Shown here piece by piece: positions 32,140-43,165 of a DNA stretch of 64,000 nucleotides. Position numbers and translations under genes: made by a program. The DNA is from Cephalotus follicularis (taxonomy: Eukaryota > Streptophyta > Magnoliopsida > Oxalidales > Cephalotaceae), in NCBI GenBank assembly GCA_001972305.1, contig BDDD01000088.1, positions 321,998 to 385,997 of the forward strand. The letters are read 5' to 3'. The notes beneath the pieces were generated by a model, which was not told where the DNA came from, did not search any database, and saw nothing but the letters and a program-made list of their open reading frames with translations. Every line of letters starts with the position of its first letter. Position 1 is the first letter of the stretch.

Positions 32140-33930
32140 TCAATCAAGATCACACAAGCCAAGTTCTCTTCTAAATTTTGAAAAAGAATTTTCATCTAAA
32201 GGCTTAGTGAAAATGTTAGCAACTTGTTTTTCCGTAGGAATATATTCTAAAACAATATGTCCGTTTTCAACATGCTCTCTTAAAAAGTGATATCTAATAT
32301 CAATATGTTTTGTTCTTGAATGATGAACAGGGTTCTTAGCAAGACAAATACTACTAGTATTATCATATTTTATAGAGACATCTTTCACACAAACACCATA
32401 GTATATCAATTGTTGCTTTTGCCATAAAATCTGTGCACAACAACTACCTACAGCAATATATTCAGCTTCAGTGGTAGATAAAGCAACAGATTTTTGCTTT
32501 TTGCTGAACTAGGAAATAAGCATACTTCCTAGGTATTGGCATAAGCCACTAGTGCTCTTGCGATCAACTTTATATACACCAAAGTCGGCATCCGAAAATG
32601 AGTGTAAATCAAAACTAAAGTCTCAGGAATACCATAAGCCTAAAGTAGCTGTGTATGCAAGATATTGGAGAATACGTTTAACAGCAAACAAATGAGATTC
32701 TTTAGGGTTTGATTGAAAATGAGCACACAAGCAAACACTAAACAATATATCAGCTCTACTAGCAGTTAGATACAATAACGAACCTATCATGCTTCTATAA
32801 AGTTTTTGATCAACATTTTTACCTTGTTCGTCTTTGTCAAGCTTTGTAGAAGTGCTCATGAGAGTCTTACTTGTTTTAGCGTTCTCCATTCCAAACTTTT
32901 TGAGAATTTCTTTTACGTACTTGGTTTGGTTGATAAAGATTCCTTCTTTGGTTTGTGTAACTTGAAGTCCAAGGAAGAAGTTGAGTTCTCCCATCAAGCT
33001 CATTTCGAATTATGACTTCATAGTATTAGAAAATTCCTTGCATAAAGATTCGTTAGTCGATCCAAGAATAATATCATCGACATGTATTTGTACTATTAGT
33101 AAATCATTGCCTTTTGATTTTGTAAAAAGTGTTATATCAACATTTCCTCGTTTAAAATCATTTTCAATCAAAAATTTTGTCAACCACTCATACCAAGCTC
33201 GAGGGGCTTGTTTGAGATCATATAAAGCTTTTTTTAGTTTAAAGACATGGTTTGGAAAGAAAGGATCCTCAAAACCTTGAGGTTGTTCTACATACACTTC
33301 TTCTTTTATAAAACCATTCAAAAATGCACTTTTTACATCCATTTGATACAATTTGAAATCTTTAAAACAGGCAAATGCAAGTAATAAATGAATAGATTCT
33401 AATCTAGCAACAGGTGCATATGTTTCATCATAATCTATACATTCTTCTTGCGAATAACCTTGAGCAACCAATCTAGCTTTGTTTCTAACTATAATTCCTT
33501 GATTATCCATTTTATTTATAAACACCCATTTACTCCCTATTACAGAATGATCCTTAGGTCTAGGTACTAAAAACCAAACCTTGTTCCGTTCAAACTGGTT
33601 TAATTCTTCTTGCATAGCTACTATCCAGTTTTCATCCTTTTCAGCTTCTACAAAGTTCTTAGGCTCAAAGTGAGAAAGAAAAGCAACATAATTACAAGTA
33701 TTTGCATTAGACCTAGTCATAACACCATGTTGAATATTACCAATTATGGCCTCATGTGGGTGATCTTTAACTACTTTATATGTCTTATCTACAAGATCTT
33801 GTTGGTAACTATCCTTAGATTTTACATCTATGTTCTCAGAAGGTTCATGAAAGTCTATGCTATCATGCATATGTGTACTTGAATCATGTATCTCATCAAA
33901 AACAACATGCATAGACTCTTCTACTAGCAA
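32140..33930 (-). pseudogene. SIRE-2 reverse transcriptase and RNase H
   Basis: RT text: NQFERNKVWFLVPRP, GSKWVFINKMDNQG, ARLVAQGYSQEECIDYDETYAPVARLE, DVKSAFLNG, QPQGFEDP and QIHVDDIILGS. The catalytic pair is HVDD, keeping both Asp. RNase H shows GSLLYLTASRADILFSVCLCA and KYDNTSSICLAKNP. Breaks lie at about 33003-33010, in 32410-32620 (stop and shift around the DADFG region) and a TAG near 32511. Out of frame overall. Confidence 0.92.
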
Positions 33931-35057
33931 TGTTCGTTTATTGAAACATATCCAAGAAAAATACCTTCATCTGCTTTCGAGTCGAACTTACCAAGTTGAT
34001 CCTTTCCGTTGTTGTGTATGAAACACTTGCATCTGAAGGCACGAAAGTGACTTATGTTAGACTTTCTCTCTCTCCATAACTCGTATGGAGTCTTTTTTAG
34101 AATTGGTCTTATCGATGTTCTATTTAAAATGTAACATGCAGTGTTTGTGGCTTCGGCCCAAAAGTACTTTGGAAGATTGTTTTCGCAAAGCATGGTTCTA
34201 GTCATTTCTTCTAAAGTTCTATTTCTCCTTTCAACAACACCATTTTGTTGAGGAGTTCTAGGGGTTGAAAATTCATGTTTAAAACCATTTTCAAAGCAAT
34301 AGTTATAAAAAATATTATTTTTAAATTCTTTACCATGATCGCTTCTTATTTTCAAAATAGGAAGTCCTTTTTCTTTTTGAACATGTTTACAAAAATTTGT
34401 AAAGAATGTAAAAACTTCACTTTTATGTGCTATAAAGAAAACCCATGTGTACCTAGTGTAGTCATCAACAATAACATAAGCATAAGACTTACCACCTAAG
34501 CTTCTTATGTTTATAGGACCGAATAAATCCATATGAAGTAGTTCGAGTGGCCTAGAAGTTGAGACAATGTTAGTTGATTTGAAACTTGATCTAATTTGTT
34601 TTCCTTATTGACAAGCATCACATATTTTATCCTTTTGAAAACTCAATTTAGGAAGACCTTTAACTAAGTCATGTTTTAAAATCTTGGCAATAGTTCTCAT
34701 ACTAACATGACCAAGCCTTCTATGCCACATCCAACTATCTTCATTTAAAGAGACAAGACATTTAACATTTTGGTTTTGAAGATCATTTAAATTTATAACA
34801 TACACATTGCCTTCTCTATGTCCAATAAACTTGGTAGCGTTATTGTTGTTGTCAATGACTCTACATGATGTGTTTTCAAAAATAACTCTACAATTCTTGT
34901 CACACAATTGACTTATGCTCAAGAGATTGTGTTTGAGTCCTTTAACATGCAATACATTAGTAATAGTAATGTTTTAATTACCTATGGAACCGGTTCCAAT
35001 GATTTGTCCTTTTGTGTTGTCTCCAAAGGTTACGTTTCCTCCGTCTTTTGGTTCCCA
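33924..35057 (-). pseudogene. SIRE-2 protease tail and integrase, truncated by the assembly gap
   Basis: From the gap: NVTFGDNTKGQIIGTGSIG (protease C-terminal part, with a TAA near 34977), then LKHNLLSISQLCD, the pre-integrase motif WMWHRRLGHVSMRTIAKI...CDAC with a stop at 34605, MDLFGPINIRSLGGKSYAYV, IVDDYTRYTW, IRSDHGKEFKN, TPRTPQQNGVVERRNRTLEEM. All three DDE residues are present. The protease active site (DSG) and all of gag would lie in or beyond the gap. Confidence 0.92.
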
Positions 35058-35082
35058 NNNNNNNNNNNNNNNNNNNNNNNNN
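35058..35082. other. Assembly gap (25 N)
   Basis: A run of 25 N. It falls between the SIRE-2 protease and a partial LTR, where gag (well over 1 kb), primer site and the inner LTR half should be. The true missing length is unknown and the join may be wrong. Confidence 0.99.
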
Positions 35083-35411
35083 AGCTACGGATACTTTCTG
35101 TAGTTGCAGAAAAGTTTAACAAACTGGGCCCTTAATTCCTTGCTGATCGTTTGGGTGAACGTTGCCGATCATTGGATGTTTCTGTAGCTGAGGAAAGTTT
35201 TCTGTAGCTGCAGAAATAGAGTCGTCCGTATTTTTGTCTCAACGTAGTTGTGTAGTAAAAATATAGAATTTAGAGGTACTAAATACGTTGCCGATGTTTC
35301 TGAAAAAACAGATATATTTCCTTCTAGGTTTTGGAAGTTTTTTCTCTCTGTTATTAGTTCTTTGTTTCTTAAGTTCGTAAGATCATTTAGAGTAAGATGT
35401 TTCGAGTTCAC
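35083..35411. other. Sequence of uncertain origin with CTGTAGCTGCAG motifs
   Basis: Placed between the gap and the homologous part of the SIRE-2 5' LTR, it does not match the 3' LTR. It contains three copies of a TTTCTGTAGCTGCAGAAA-like palindrome (35093-35110, 35180-35197, 35199-35217). It resembles a motif array of another LTR variant, so it may be a recombinant LTR or a wrong contig join. Confidence 0.55.
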
Positions 35412-35994
35412 TGTCTTTTCTGGGAATGTATCCAAGCATTTGAGGTTATGAGCATCGCATCGATGTCTTCTTGAAGGATCGATGTCTTTTCTGGATTTTA
35501 CAGTTGAGTCTTCAAACACATCGATGTCGAAGGAAAGGGATTGATGTCTTTTGTTGGACGTCGATGTCTTCACATACAAGGATCGATGTCTTTATTCAAA
35601 ATCGACCTGTAACTTTTGTGCATTAAAGACGTCGATGTCTTCCTGAAAAGGGATCGATGTCTTTCTTCAAAAATGGCCTGTAACTTTGGTACCTCAAAGA
35701 CGTCGATGTCTTCTTCAAAAGGGATCGATGTCTTTCTTCAAAAGTGGCCTGTAACTTTGGTAGCTCAAAGACGTAGATGTCTTATTCAAAAGGGATCGAT
35801 GTCTTTCTTCAAAAGTGGCCTGTAACTTTGGTAGCTCAAAGACGTCGATGTCTTCATAAAAAGGGATCGATGTCTTTTCTTTACAACTGTCTTTTGCCTT
35901 TTGTGAATCTTTCTAACATCTCGCACATTAAGTGAACTTTGTTAAATGCAAATATGTTATCATCAAAATTAGGATTGAGACTAAAATGTCAACA
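35412..35994 (-). repeat. SIRE-2 5' LTR, partial
   Basis: Matches 29213-29794 with few differences, including the 71-bp units (starts at 35625, 35696, 35767 and 35838). The homologous region begins at GTCTTTTCTGGG; what should follow inward is replaced by unrelated sequence and the gap. Confidence 0.92.
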
Positions 35995-36600
35995 GTGATC
36001 GTGGCTAAAGGTTCTGCTTCTACCCACTTGGTGAAGTAATCTACAGTCACAATAAGAAACTTCCTCTAGCCTGTTGCCACGGGTAGTGGTCCGAAGAAGT
36101 CCATCCCCCACTGCGCAAAAAGCCAAGGTGCTGTGATAGACGTCAAGGGCTGAGAAGGTCTTCTGCTTATGTTGGCGTTCCTTTGACACTTATCACATTT
36201 TCTTAAGAAGTTTATGGCTTCTTGGTGCATGGTTGGCCAGAAGTAGCCATGCCTCAACAGTTTGTGGGACAAGGTTCTGCCCCCCGTGTGGTTGCCACAA
36301 ATTTCTCTGTGGACTTCCCTTAGAGCATAATCGGCCTCTAAGGGAGCCAAGCATCTTATCCAGGGAAGGAAAAAGACCTTTTGTAGAGGATCTCATCTCG
36401 AAGCTGATATCTGTTTGCTTTGTACACAAGTTTCCTTGCATCTGAGGGGTCCTCGGGCAAAATCCCGTTCCTCAGCCAATTGGGGTTATCTAGTTTGGCT
36501 CCCCGTGGTAGGTCTATGTCCATCACATCTACTTCAGAGATGGTGGGCCTATCCAGGTAGTTTACTAGAACGGTTTTATTTTTCTCTAACTCCTCCGCCG
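35995..36600 (-). pseudogene. TAT-2 integrase, N-terminal half
   Basis: On minus: VHREICGNHTGG, then KCDKCQRNA (HHCC zinc finger complete), SITAPWLFAQWGMDFFGPLP (first catalytic Asp), a stop, and VDYFTKWVEAEPLATIT, where SIRE-2 is inserted. The second and third catalytic residues are missing from the window. Confidence 0.88.
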
Positions 36601-37609
36601 TGGCTAGTTTTCATAACTGGTCTGCTCGGGCGTTTTCTGCTCTGGGTACTTTTAAAACTCTTAGAACTTCGAAGGCTGACTTCAAACTCTGGAAATGTGA
36701 TAAGTACATGTCCATTGAGTCTTCTCGGGCTTCGTACTCTCCACTTGCCAGGCCAATCACTAGCTGAGTATCACTGGAGGCTTCTATCTTTTGCACCTCC
36801 TAGTGCTTTGCAATTGTCAGCCCGGCAATCGGAGCTTCCCACTCAGCTTCGTTGTTTGTAGCTTTAAATCCAAACCTCAGAGCATACTCCAACGCCCAAT
36901 CATCTGGACTCGTTAATACCAGCCCTGCTCCACTGCTAGTGATACAGGAAGAGGCATCCACAGACAACTTCCATAACCCCCTCTCACTTTCGGAGGGGTC
37001 ATCCTCCATACACTCTGTGGGTGTATTATCTCCAACAAAGTCGGCCAGGACCTGTGATTTTATTGCTGGCCTGGCTTCGAACTTCACATCATACTCGCCT
37101 AGTTCGACTGACCATTTGATTAATCTTCCTGAGGTGGCAGGCTTTGCTAGAACTTGTTTGAGTGGTTTGTCAGTCAGAACCTTGATTGTATGGGCTTGAA
37201 AATATGGCCTTAATTTTCTGGCCGCTATGATCAGAGCATAGGAAAATTTCTCTACCTCTGGGTATCTCCCCTCAGCATCATTTAAGGCCTTGCTTACGTA
37301 GTACACCGGCCTATGTACTTTCTCCTTCTCCCTAACTAGCACTGCACTCACTGTGCCCGAGGTGGCTGCAAGGTACAAATACAAGTCTTCCCCATCCTTA
37401 GGTTTTGATATCAGAGGAAGGGAAGCCAGGTATTCCTTCAACTTATCGAAGGCTACTTGACATTCATCGGACCAGGAAAATCCCTTGGGATCCCTGAGCA
37501 CTTTGAAGAATGGGAGGCACTTCTCTGCTGATTTTGAAACAAACCTGCTCAGGGCTGCTATCTTTCGATTCAACTTTTGAACATCCCTGATGGTCTGGGG
37601 AGGCCTCAT
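36601..37609 (-). pseudogene. TAT-2 RT-linked RNase H plus second (archaeal-type) RNase H
   Basis: The first RNase H shows FSWSDECQVAFDKLKEYL, LYLYLAATSGTVSAVLV, RPVYYVSKALNDAEGRYPEVEKFSYALI and LIKWSVELGEYDVKFEARPAIKSQVLADFV. It is followed by a second, independent RNase H: WKLSVDASS...GAGLVL, KATNNEAEWEA, then after a TAG at about 36800 VQKIEASSDTQLVIG. Asp, Glu and Asp of the second domain are visible. A dual RNase H of this kind is a known acquisition of the Tat lineage. The TAG splits the second domain. Confidence 0.9.
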
Positions 37610-38450
37610 ACTCTAAACTACTAATATCTTCTCCGGTTTGGCCTCTATTCCTCTGCTTGAGACCATGAACCCGAGGAACTTACCAGAGATGACCCCAAAA
37701 GTACACTTAGAAGGATTGAGTTTCATTTTGTATTTTCTCAGTACCACAAATGTTTCCTCCAAGTCTTTAATGTGGGGGCTCCTGGCTGGCGTTTTGACGA
37801 GCATGTCGTCAATGTAAACCTCCATGTTTCTCCCAATCTGAGGCTCAAAGATCTTGTTGACCAATCGTTGGTAGGTTGCCCCTGCATTCTTCAACCCAAA
37901 GGGCATGACCTTGTAGCAATACATCCCTCGGTCTGTGATGAAAGTTGTCTTGCTCTCGTCGGGTCCATATATGGGGTTTTGATTGTACCCCGAGTATGCG
38001 TCCAATAAGCTTAACATTTTGTACCTTGAGGTTGCATCCACCAACTGATAGATTTTGGGGAGAGGGAAGTGATCATTGGGACAATCTTTGTTGAGGTCTG
38101 TGAAGTAAATACACATCCTCCACTTGCCATTTGCTTTTTTGACCGGGACTGGATTCGCCAGCTAGTCTGAGTAATGCACATCCCTAATGAACTCCGCTTG
38201 CAATAGTTTGCTCACCTTCTTGGCTATAGCCTGTTGCCTCTCATGAGCGAAGTTCCTCTTCTTTTTCCTGGTCGGAGGCTTCATTGGATCCACACTTAGC
38301 TTGTGAACCATTACATTTAGGCTGATCTCAGGGACCTCCTCTGCCGACCAGGCAAATACATCTCTATTATTTTGGAGGAATGTTATTAATTCCCCCTTCT
38401 CCACCTCTCCAAGCTGTAAGCCAACTTGGAAAACTCTTTCAGTATTGCCC
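37610..38450 (-). pseudogene. TAT-2 reverse transcriptase
   Basis: RKKKRNFAHERQQAIAKKVSKLL, a TAG in place of Trp at about 38162, VPVKKANGKWRMCIYFTDLNKDCPND, PLPKIYQLVDATS, LDAYSGYNQ, MPFGLKNAGATYQRLVNKIF, and MEVYIDDMLVKT with intact YIDD. A second stop (37613) separates RT from RNase H. This Tat RT is the best-preserved one in the window apart from the two nonsense codons. Confidence 0.93.
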
Positions 38451-39253
38451 TATTCCAAGGGCACTTGGATCACATCCTCAATAAGCTATGAACGCTCAGG
38501 TTCCGCGTCCCCTATGAGCTCCACATTTGCAATAGGAAGTACATTTTCCTTCCCTTTATCTAATATGGCAGTCTTGTAGCACTGCCTTTCCATTGGTTAA
38601 TCTCCTATGGCTTCCCCCACGCCAAACCTTGTAGGGAATTTCATCAACAAGTGTCTCATGGACACTATCACCTCCATCAGGTTCTGACCTGGTTGCCTAA
38701 TTATCGCATTGTACAGGCTTGGAGTGTCCACTACCAGGAATGTCATCTGCACCTGGGTCTGGCGTGGGGCCATCCCTGTAACCACGGACAAGTCGATGGA
38801 TCCCAGAGGATGGGCCATCTCCTCTGTAAAGCCCACCAGTGGGGTTTTCACGGGCCTGAGCTGGTCAGTCGGTATCTTTAGCTGATCAAATGCACGTTTG
38901 TACAAGATATCGGTCGAGCTCTCGTTATCAATAAGAATTCTCTTCATACTGAAAAGTTCCACCAAGAGAGTTACCACCACTGGATCATCATGAGGGAGAC
39001 GTACTCTTTCGTAGTTCGCCTCAGAGAAGGATATCACCTCCTCATCTCCAACTGTTTTCAGCCATTTGCTATGCCGAATTTGTTGCACAACAAGGAATTG
39101 CCTCCCATAGGCCTTTCTGGAATTTTTATGGTCGCCACCAAATGTGATCCCCCCCAGAGATTGTGTGGATAACACCCCTGGGTTTCTGCTGCTGTTGCTC
39201 TGCTGGTTGCTGAGGAGCCTCTTCTCTTTGCTCCCTCTTTGCCTGAGGAGCAT
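38451..39253 (-). pseudogene. TAT-2 aspartic protease
   Basis: LPHDDPVVVTLLVELFSMKRILIDNESSTDILYKRAF near 38900-39010 is a Tat protease with the active-site Asp; the usual Gly of DNGSS is Glu here. YNAIIRQPGQNLM and TRFGVGEAIGD follow. The stop at 38597 and further breaks to 38450 separate it from RT. Confidence 0.85.
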
Positions 39254-40861
39254 CTCTGTCCATATACTTGCGTAGGTGCCCCTTTTGAATCAGGTCCTCA
39301 ATCTGATTCTTCAGTTGCCTGCACTTCTCGGTATTGTGACCGTGGTCACGATGGTACAAACAATATTTCTCTGTGTCCCTCTTCTGTTCTTTTTCCACGA
39401 CAAGTATCCTGGTACGTGTATCCAGGAGGGGGGAAAAGTTGTTATAGGTCGGGATTGGCGCCCCTCCCCTGGGTGAACCATCCCTCCTGGAGAGCTTATG
39501 CCTGAGGTCATCTTTGGGCAGCTCGAACCTTTCCTTCCTCTTCTCTTTCTTCTCGGGAGCATTTCGTGAATGCTCCCCTTTCTCCGCCTGATGGCCTAAT
39601 TAGGGTGTTTTTTTGTTTCATGCCTACCATCTCTTCTTCGGCATTGACATACTTTTCTGCTCTCCTAAGCAGGTCTGCCATATCCACGACAGGTTTCTTC
39701 AAAAGAGAGAAAGTGAAGGACGAGTTGTTCCTCAATCTGCTATTCAACGCTGCCAGGGCAAAAGATGGCTCCAGGTCTTTCACTATGAGAGACTCCTTGT
39801 TGAATCTGGTGAGGTAGTCTTTTAGTGATTCGTCTCTCCCCTGCACCACGTTGACCAAATGGGTGGAGTTCCTCCTTTGCGTGGTGCTGTTGAGGAACTT
39901 GGTCACAAATAGTTGCGCAAATTGGACGAAGTTCTCCACGAACCCCTTTGTCAGGGTTGAATACCACGACTGGGCAGCTCCAGTCAGTGTTGCCGGGAAT
40001 CCTCGACAAAGGGTCACGTCCGAGGCTTGGTGCACCAGCATGGTTTGAGTATAGGTGCGTACATGTTGGATGGGATCCGTGGTCCCATCATACTTATCGA
40101 GACTCGGGAGCCAGAATCCACTGGGGTTATGCTCCTTCATGATTCCTGATGTTAAGGGGTGGACGCTAATGTTGCGCACCTCGGCTAGACATCCCCTTGG
40201 CAGATCGGCTCCTCGGAGTCTTCTCTCCATGTCTGTGAGCCTCTATTCATCGCTCGCTCCACGTCCTTAATGTTCCTAGCCATGCTAGAAACTCGTGACT
40301 CCCCTGCCAGTGTGGCCGGGTTGTCTAACCTGCTCCCCCGCACTGCCCCAGTCCTGCGTGAAGCATTGGAGCGCACTCGTGCCTCTTCTGCACCCCTGGC
40401 ATCCCCTTGGGGCTCCACCTCCATTGTTTCATGCTCAGAGTGCTTTGGTAGGGGATCGTTAGGCTGATCCCGGGCAGTTGAGGACTCTGCCTCTGAGATG
40501 CTTTGATCTCGGGTCTTATCCTCAGGGGACTATTATCCCCCGACAACCTTGGGGGGAGCATGTCTCTCCTCGGCGGGTTTCGCCTGGCACTTCTGGGGTG
40601 TCGTACCTCCACCACTGACCTAGTAGGATCAGTTCGTCCTCGGATGTTTGCTTGGGTAGGTCCGGACTGGCCCTGGTTGGCTAGATTGGTTGCCAATAAA
40701 TTGGTGAGAAGCTTCATTCCCTGGAGGAGCTGATTGAGTTGCTCCCTAATGACGGGAGCTTGCTCCGGAGCCGCAATTTGACCGGCTTCAGGAGGAGGAG
40801 GTGGAATCTCCTGTTGTCGGCTGTCGGTGGCTCCAGACTGGTTGTTTGTTCTCGGAGGCAT
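39126..40861 (-). pseudogene. TAT-2 gag
   Basis: ATG at 40859-40861 (MPPRTNNQSG), 25 bp after the primer site. A proline/glutamine-rich N-terminus and a coiled-coil-prone linker precede the capsid: DKYDGTTDPIQHVRTYTQTM, LCRGFPATLTGAAQSWYSTL, NVVQGRDESLKDYLTRFN, DMADLLRRAEKYVN. The knuckle-like [22 protein letters not shown] lies near 39300-39370. Frameshifts near 40230-40325 and 39398-39508 break it into three frames. Confidence 0.92.
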
Positions 40862-40889
40862 GATTCTTGATGACTTTTCGCTGCGATTT

Positions 40890-40906
40890 CCCACAGACGG
40901 TGCCAA
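40890..40906 (-). promoter_or_regulatory. TAT-2 primer binding site
   Basis: On minus, TTGGCACCGTCTGTGGG one base inside the 5' LTR, the primer-site type shared by many Tat elements. The matching tRNA was not determined. Confidence 0.85.
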
Positions 40907-40907
40907 C

Positions 40908-41444
40908 TGTTGATGCAGAAATCCTTCCTTCAACAGTGTCCTACGTGGAGGACTTTGATTTGTTAGAGGAAACGCTAGGAAATGCCCGAGAAGAAAGTTT
41001 GGTGGTAGTGTTCCTGCACAAGTAGAACAAAACAACTACGAAAGTCCAGGAGGTTGATCTCCCGGGACACTCCGACACTCAAGTTAGACAATGCACAAGA
41101 AGATTTAGGTTCTTTAGCATGTAAAAATGGTTGACCTGTTTAAAGTCAACGGTTTTAGTATTTATAGGCCCGGATGGTAACTGTTGAGCGTGGAATTCGG
41201 AACTGAAAGGTATCCCTTAAGGAAATGCCGACGATCTCGGGCATTTCCCCTGATCTCCTCCGGATTTGGTGCTACCTTCCTTATTAGACGTGATGTCGTG
41301 GGTTGGCATCGCTTGGGAGTTATGGCGCATTAATGATTTGATTTTGTAATGCTTGACCACGCGTCCATGCCTTAGGAAGACATTTGGCGTCTTCTCCCGA
41401 GGACGCGTGGCATCATACTTTAGAGGAGATTTTTTCCCATATCA
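40908..41444 (-). repeat. TAT-2 5' LTR (537 bp)
   Basis: TG...CA ends, target duplication GAACC outside, primer site inside. A minus-strand TATA box CTATAAATAC lies at about 41157-41166. Confidence 0.95.
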
Positions 41445-42641
41445 GAACCGAAACTTTTAGAACATATTTTTTTCTTTTTGATACACACTAACACTAGAAA
41501 TGGAAACTATATGTCAAGAGCTTCGAATCGATAGGTTATTTGCTTGATTTCATTGAGTAATGAAGGAGATACATAACCGGGTTGAAAATGGGTTGATCCA
41601 TTTGGATCTATTTTTGGGTTAGCTGGAGGTTGAAGATGACTTAACTCCTGTTTGACCCCAAAATTTGATAAGTAATTCAATTAAGTGACTCTTTCCCTTG
41701 TAAAATTTTAGATTTAGTCCCTATAGTTTCTAAAAGTCATAATTTAATCCATATTTCAAAATTTAAGTTATGAAATGGACTAGATTAATCTAATATCCTA
41801 TATCGTGGATATTAAATAGTAAACATAAGTATTTTTATGGTGTAAACTTGTAATTTTCGCTTAACATTGTAAGAACGCATCATATTGAAACTTTAACAAT
41901 TAAAATTTATGTTTGACACAAGAAATAATTTTAATAAATAAGGTGCCACCTGCACAAATAATATGAATATTACTTATGTCATTATAGATAAATAGAGTAA
42001 CAGAAAGAAAAAATTTGTTTAAATAAAATTTTGTGCATAAAAGAAATTTATATCATGCGATACAATTATTTTATGCATTTAAGACATTATTTCCATGTCT
42101 TGAGTTGTTGATCATGCACTTTTTAATATCACGTGTAGGAGGAGACTTTGCATCAGATAAACCTCCAGAGAGTTCAGGTGCTAGTTAGGTAATTTTACGT
42201 ATATTGGTCCAGTGAGTGGATAATAATAGGATTTCAATATTATTTTTTTGAAAGAAAATGATTATTTTGACAATAAAGTGAACTATTTGAGCTTATGAAA
42301 TATTATCCTTGAGATATATGTATTTTCAATGGATTATGTTGAGAAAAATATTTTGCTTAAATAAATTGTTATTGAATAGCAACTGAGTTTTGATAAATGT
42401 GAGCTTTGGATACAAACCTTGCATCATGTCCATTCCAGTCATTTTACATACTCAAAACACTTTCGGAGACAAATTAACCAAACGCATTATACTGCTTTTT
42501 CTTAGTTACAAACACTTTTGAACATTCAGTTTAGTTACCAAACGCATTTAATAAATGCATAGCACTTTCAGCTACAGTGCTTTTCCTCATAGAGTTTTTA
42601 AAAGTGATTTTACATAACACACATCATTCCCAAACGCACCC
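41445..42641. other. PH-1 right part
   Basis: AT-rich continuation of the split DNA transposon. No transposase recognised. The last 230 bp carry several copies of CCAAACGCATT-like phrases (42478, 42538, 42630), sub-terminal repeats typical of transposase-binding ends. Confidence 0.5.
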
Positions 42642-42792
42642 TTTGAGTTGAGTGAAGATCGATCTATGATCAATTCGCTTTAAAACGGTGTATTAACAGT
42701 GTACAAAAGCCTTGAAAAGGTCCTGGGATATGATTAGCGAAAAACATTTAGTTAAAGCTATGGGATGAGCTTCAAAATGAAGAGTCAAAGAA

Positions 42793-43165
42793 AGACGTCG
42801 ATGCTTTTCAAGAAAAGTGTCAATGATTTTCCACAAACCCTTCAAATCTGGGAATGTAACAGGGAATTGGGTCGACGCTTTTCAAGAAAGCGTCGATGTC
42901 TTTCTAAGTTACTCTCATAGCGGCTAAGGCAAACACTCGTTGTTTTCCATAAAAACATCGATGTCTTCCCACAATGACATCGGCGCCGATGCCTTTTAAT
43001 TCCAAATAGTCTTTTATCCTATATCTGAATGTATCGATGCTTGTCTTTCTTGTAAAGGCATTAAGCCTTCCGGAAATTGTGTCCATGTTTTTCTCAAAAC
43101 TACAATGTGATTTAATGGGAAACCCCCAAAACTCAATGAACAGTAGATCGCGTCGACGTTTATGG
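42793..43165. repeat. TCGA-palindrome array in LTR-B
   Basis: Sites include GACGTCGATGCTTTT (42794), GTCGACGCTTTTC and GCGTCGATGTCTTTC (42871-42903), ACATCGATGTCTT (42955) and a 14-bp perfect palindrome CATCGGCGCCGATG (42979-42992). It occupies the same relative place as the LTR-A array. Confidence 0.85.

Larger units (their letters stand above)
28699..35994 (-). mobile_element. SIRE-2: SIRE-type Ty1/copia element with env-like ORF, TSD GTGAT
   Basis: Flanked by GTGAT at 28694-28698 and 35995-35999 inside TAT-2 integrase. On minus: partial 5' LTR, assembly gap, protease tail, integrase, RT, RNase H, env-like ORF, polypurine tract, full 3' LTR. Gag, primer site and the protease active site are absent, probably because of the gap. 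In the terminal 95 bp the two LTRs differ at two positions by my reading, so this is a fairly young insertion. Confidence 0.95.
15351..41444 (-). mobile_element. TAT-2: Tat-type Ty3/gypsy element, TSD GAACC, split by two copia insertions
   Basis: Matching LTRs (15351-15861 and 40908-41444) are each flanked by GAACC (15346-15350 and 41445-41449). On minus the order is LTR, primer site, gag, protease, RT, RNase H, a second RNase H, integrase, spacer, plus-strand antisense ORF, polypurine tract, LTR. Without SIRE-1 and SIRE-2 it is about 10.5 kb, the expected size for Tat. The antisense ORF and the dual RNase H are known Tat features. Several nonsense codons, frameshifts and a large integrase deletion make it inactive. 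Confidence 0.95.
14688..42641. mobile_element. PH-1: small DNA transposon (PIF/Harbinger- or hAT-like), split by TAT-2
   Basis: The left end GTGCCCATTTGAGAATG and the reverse complement of the right end GGGTGCGTTTGGGAATG are similar imperfect terminal inverted repeats. They flank 14688-15350 and 41445-42641, about 1.86 kb in all once TAT-2 is removed. The outer trinucleotides are TTA (14685-14687) and TTT (42642-42644), which fits a decayed 3-bp PIF/Harbinger duplication; no 8-bp hAT duplication is visible. The interior has AT-rich text with ATAATGGACCAAAATAACC, often seen in non-autonomous elements, and no transposase. Confidence 0.55.

Noticed and set aside
39566-40048. Plus-strand open frames opposite TAT-2 gag
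   Set aside because: Shadows of a well-recognised minus-strand gag.
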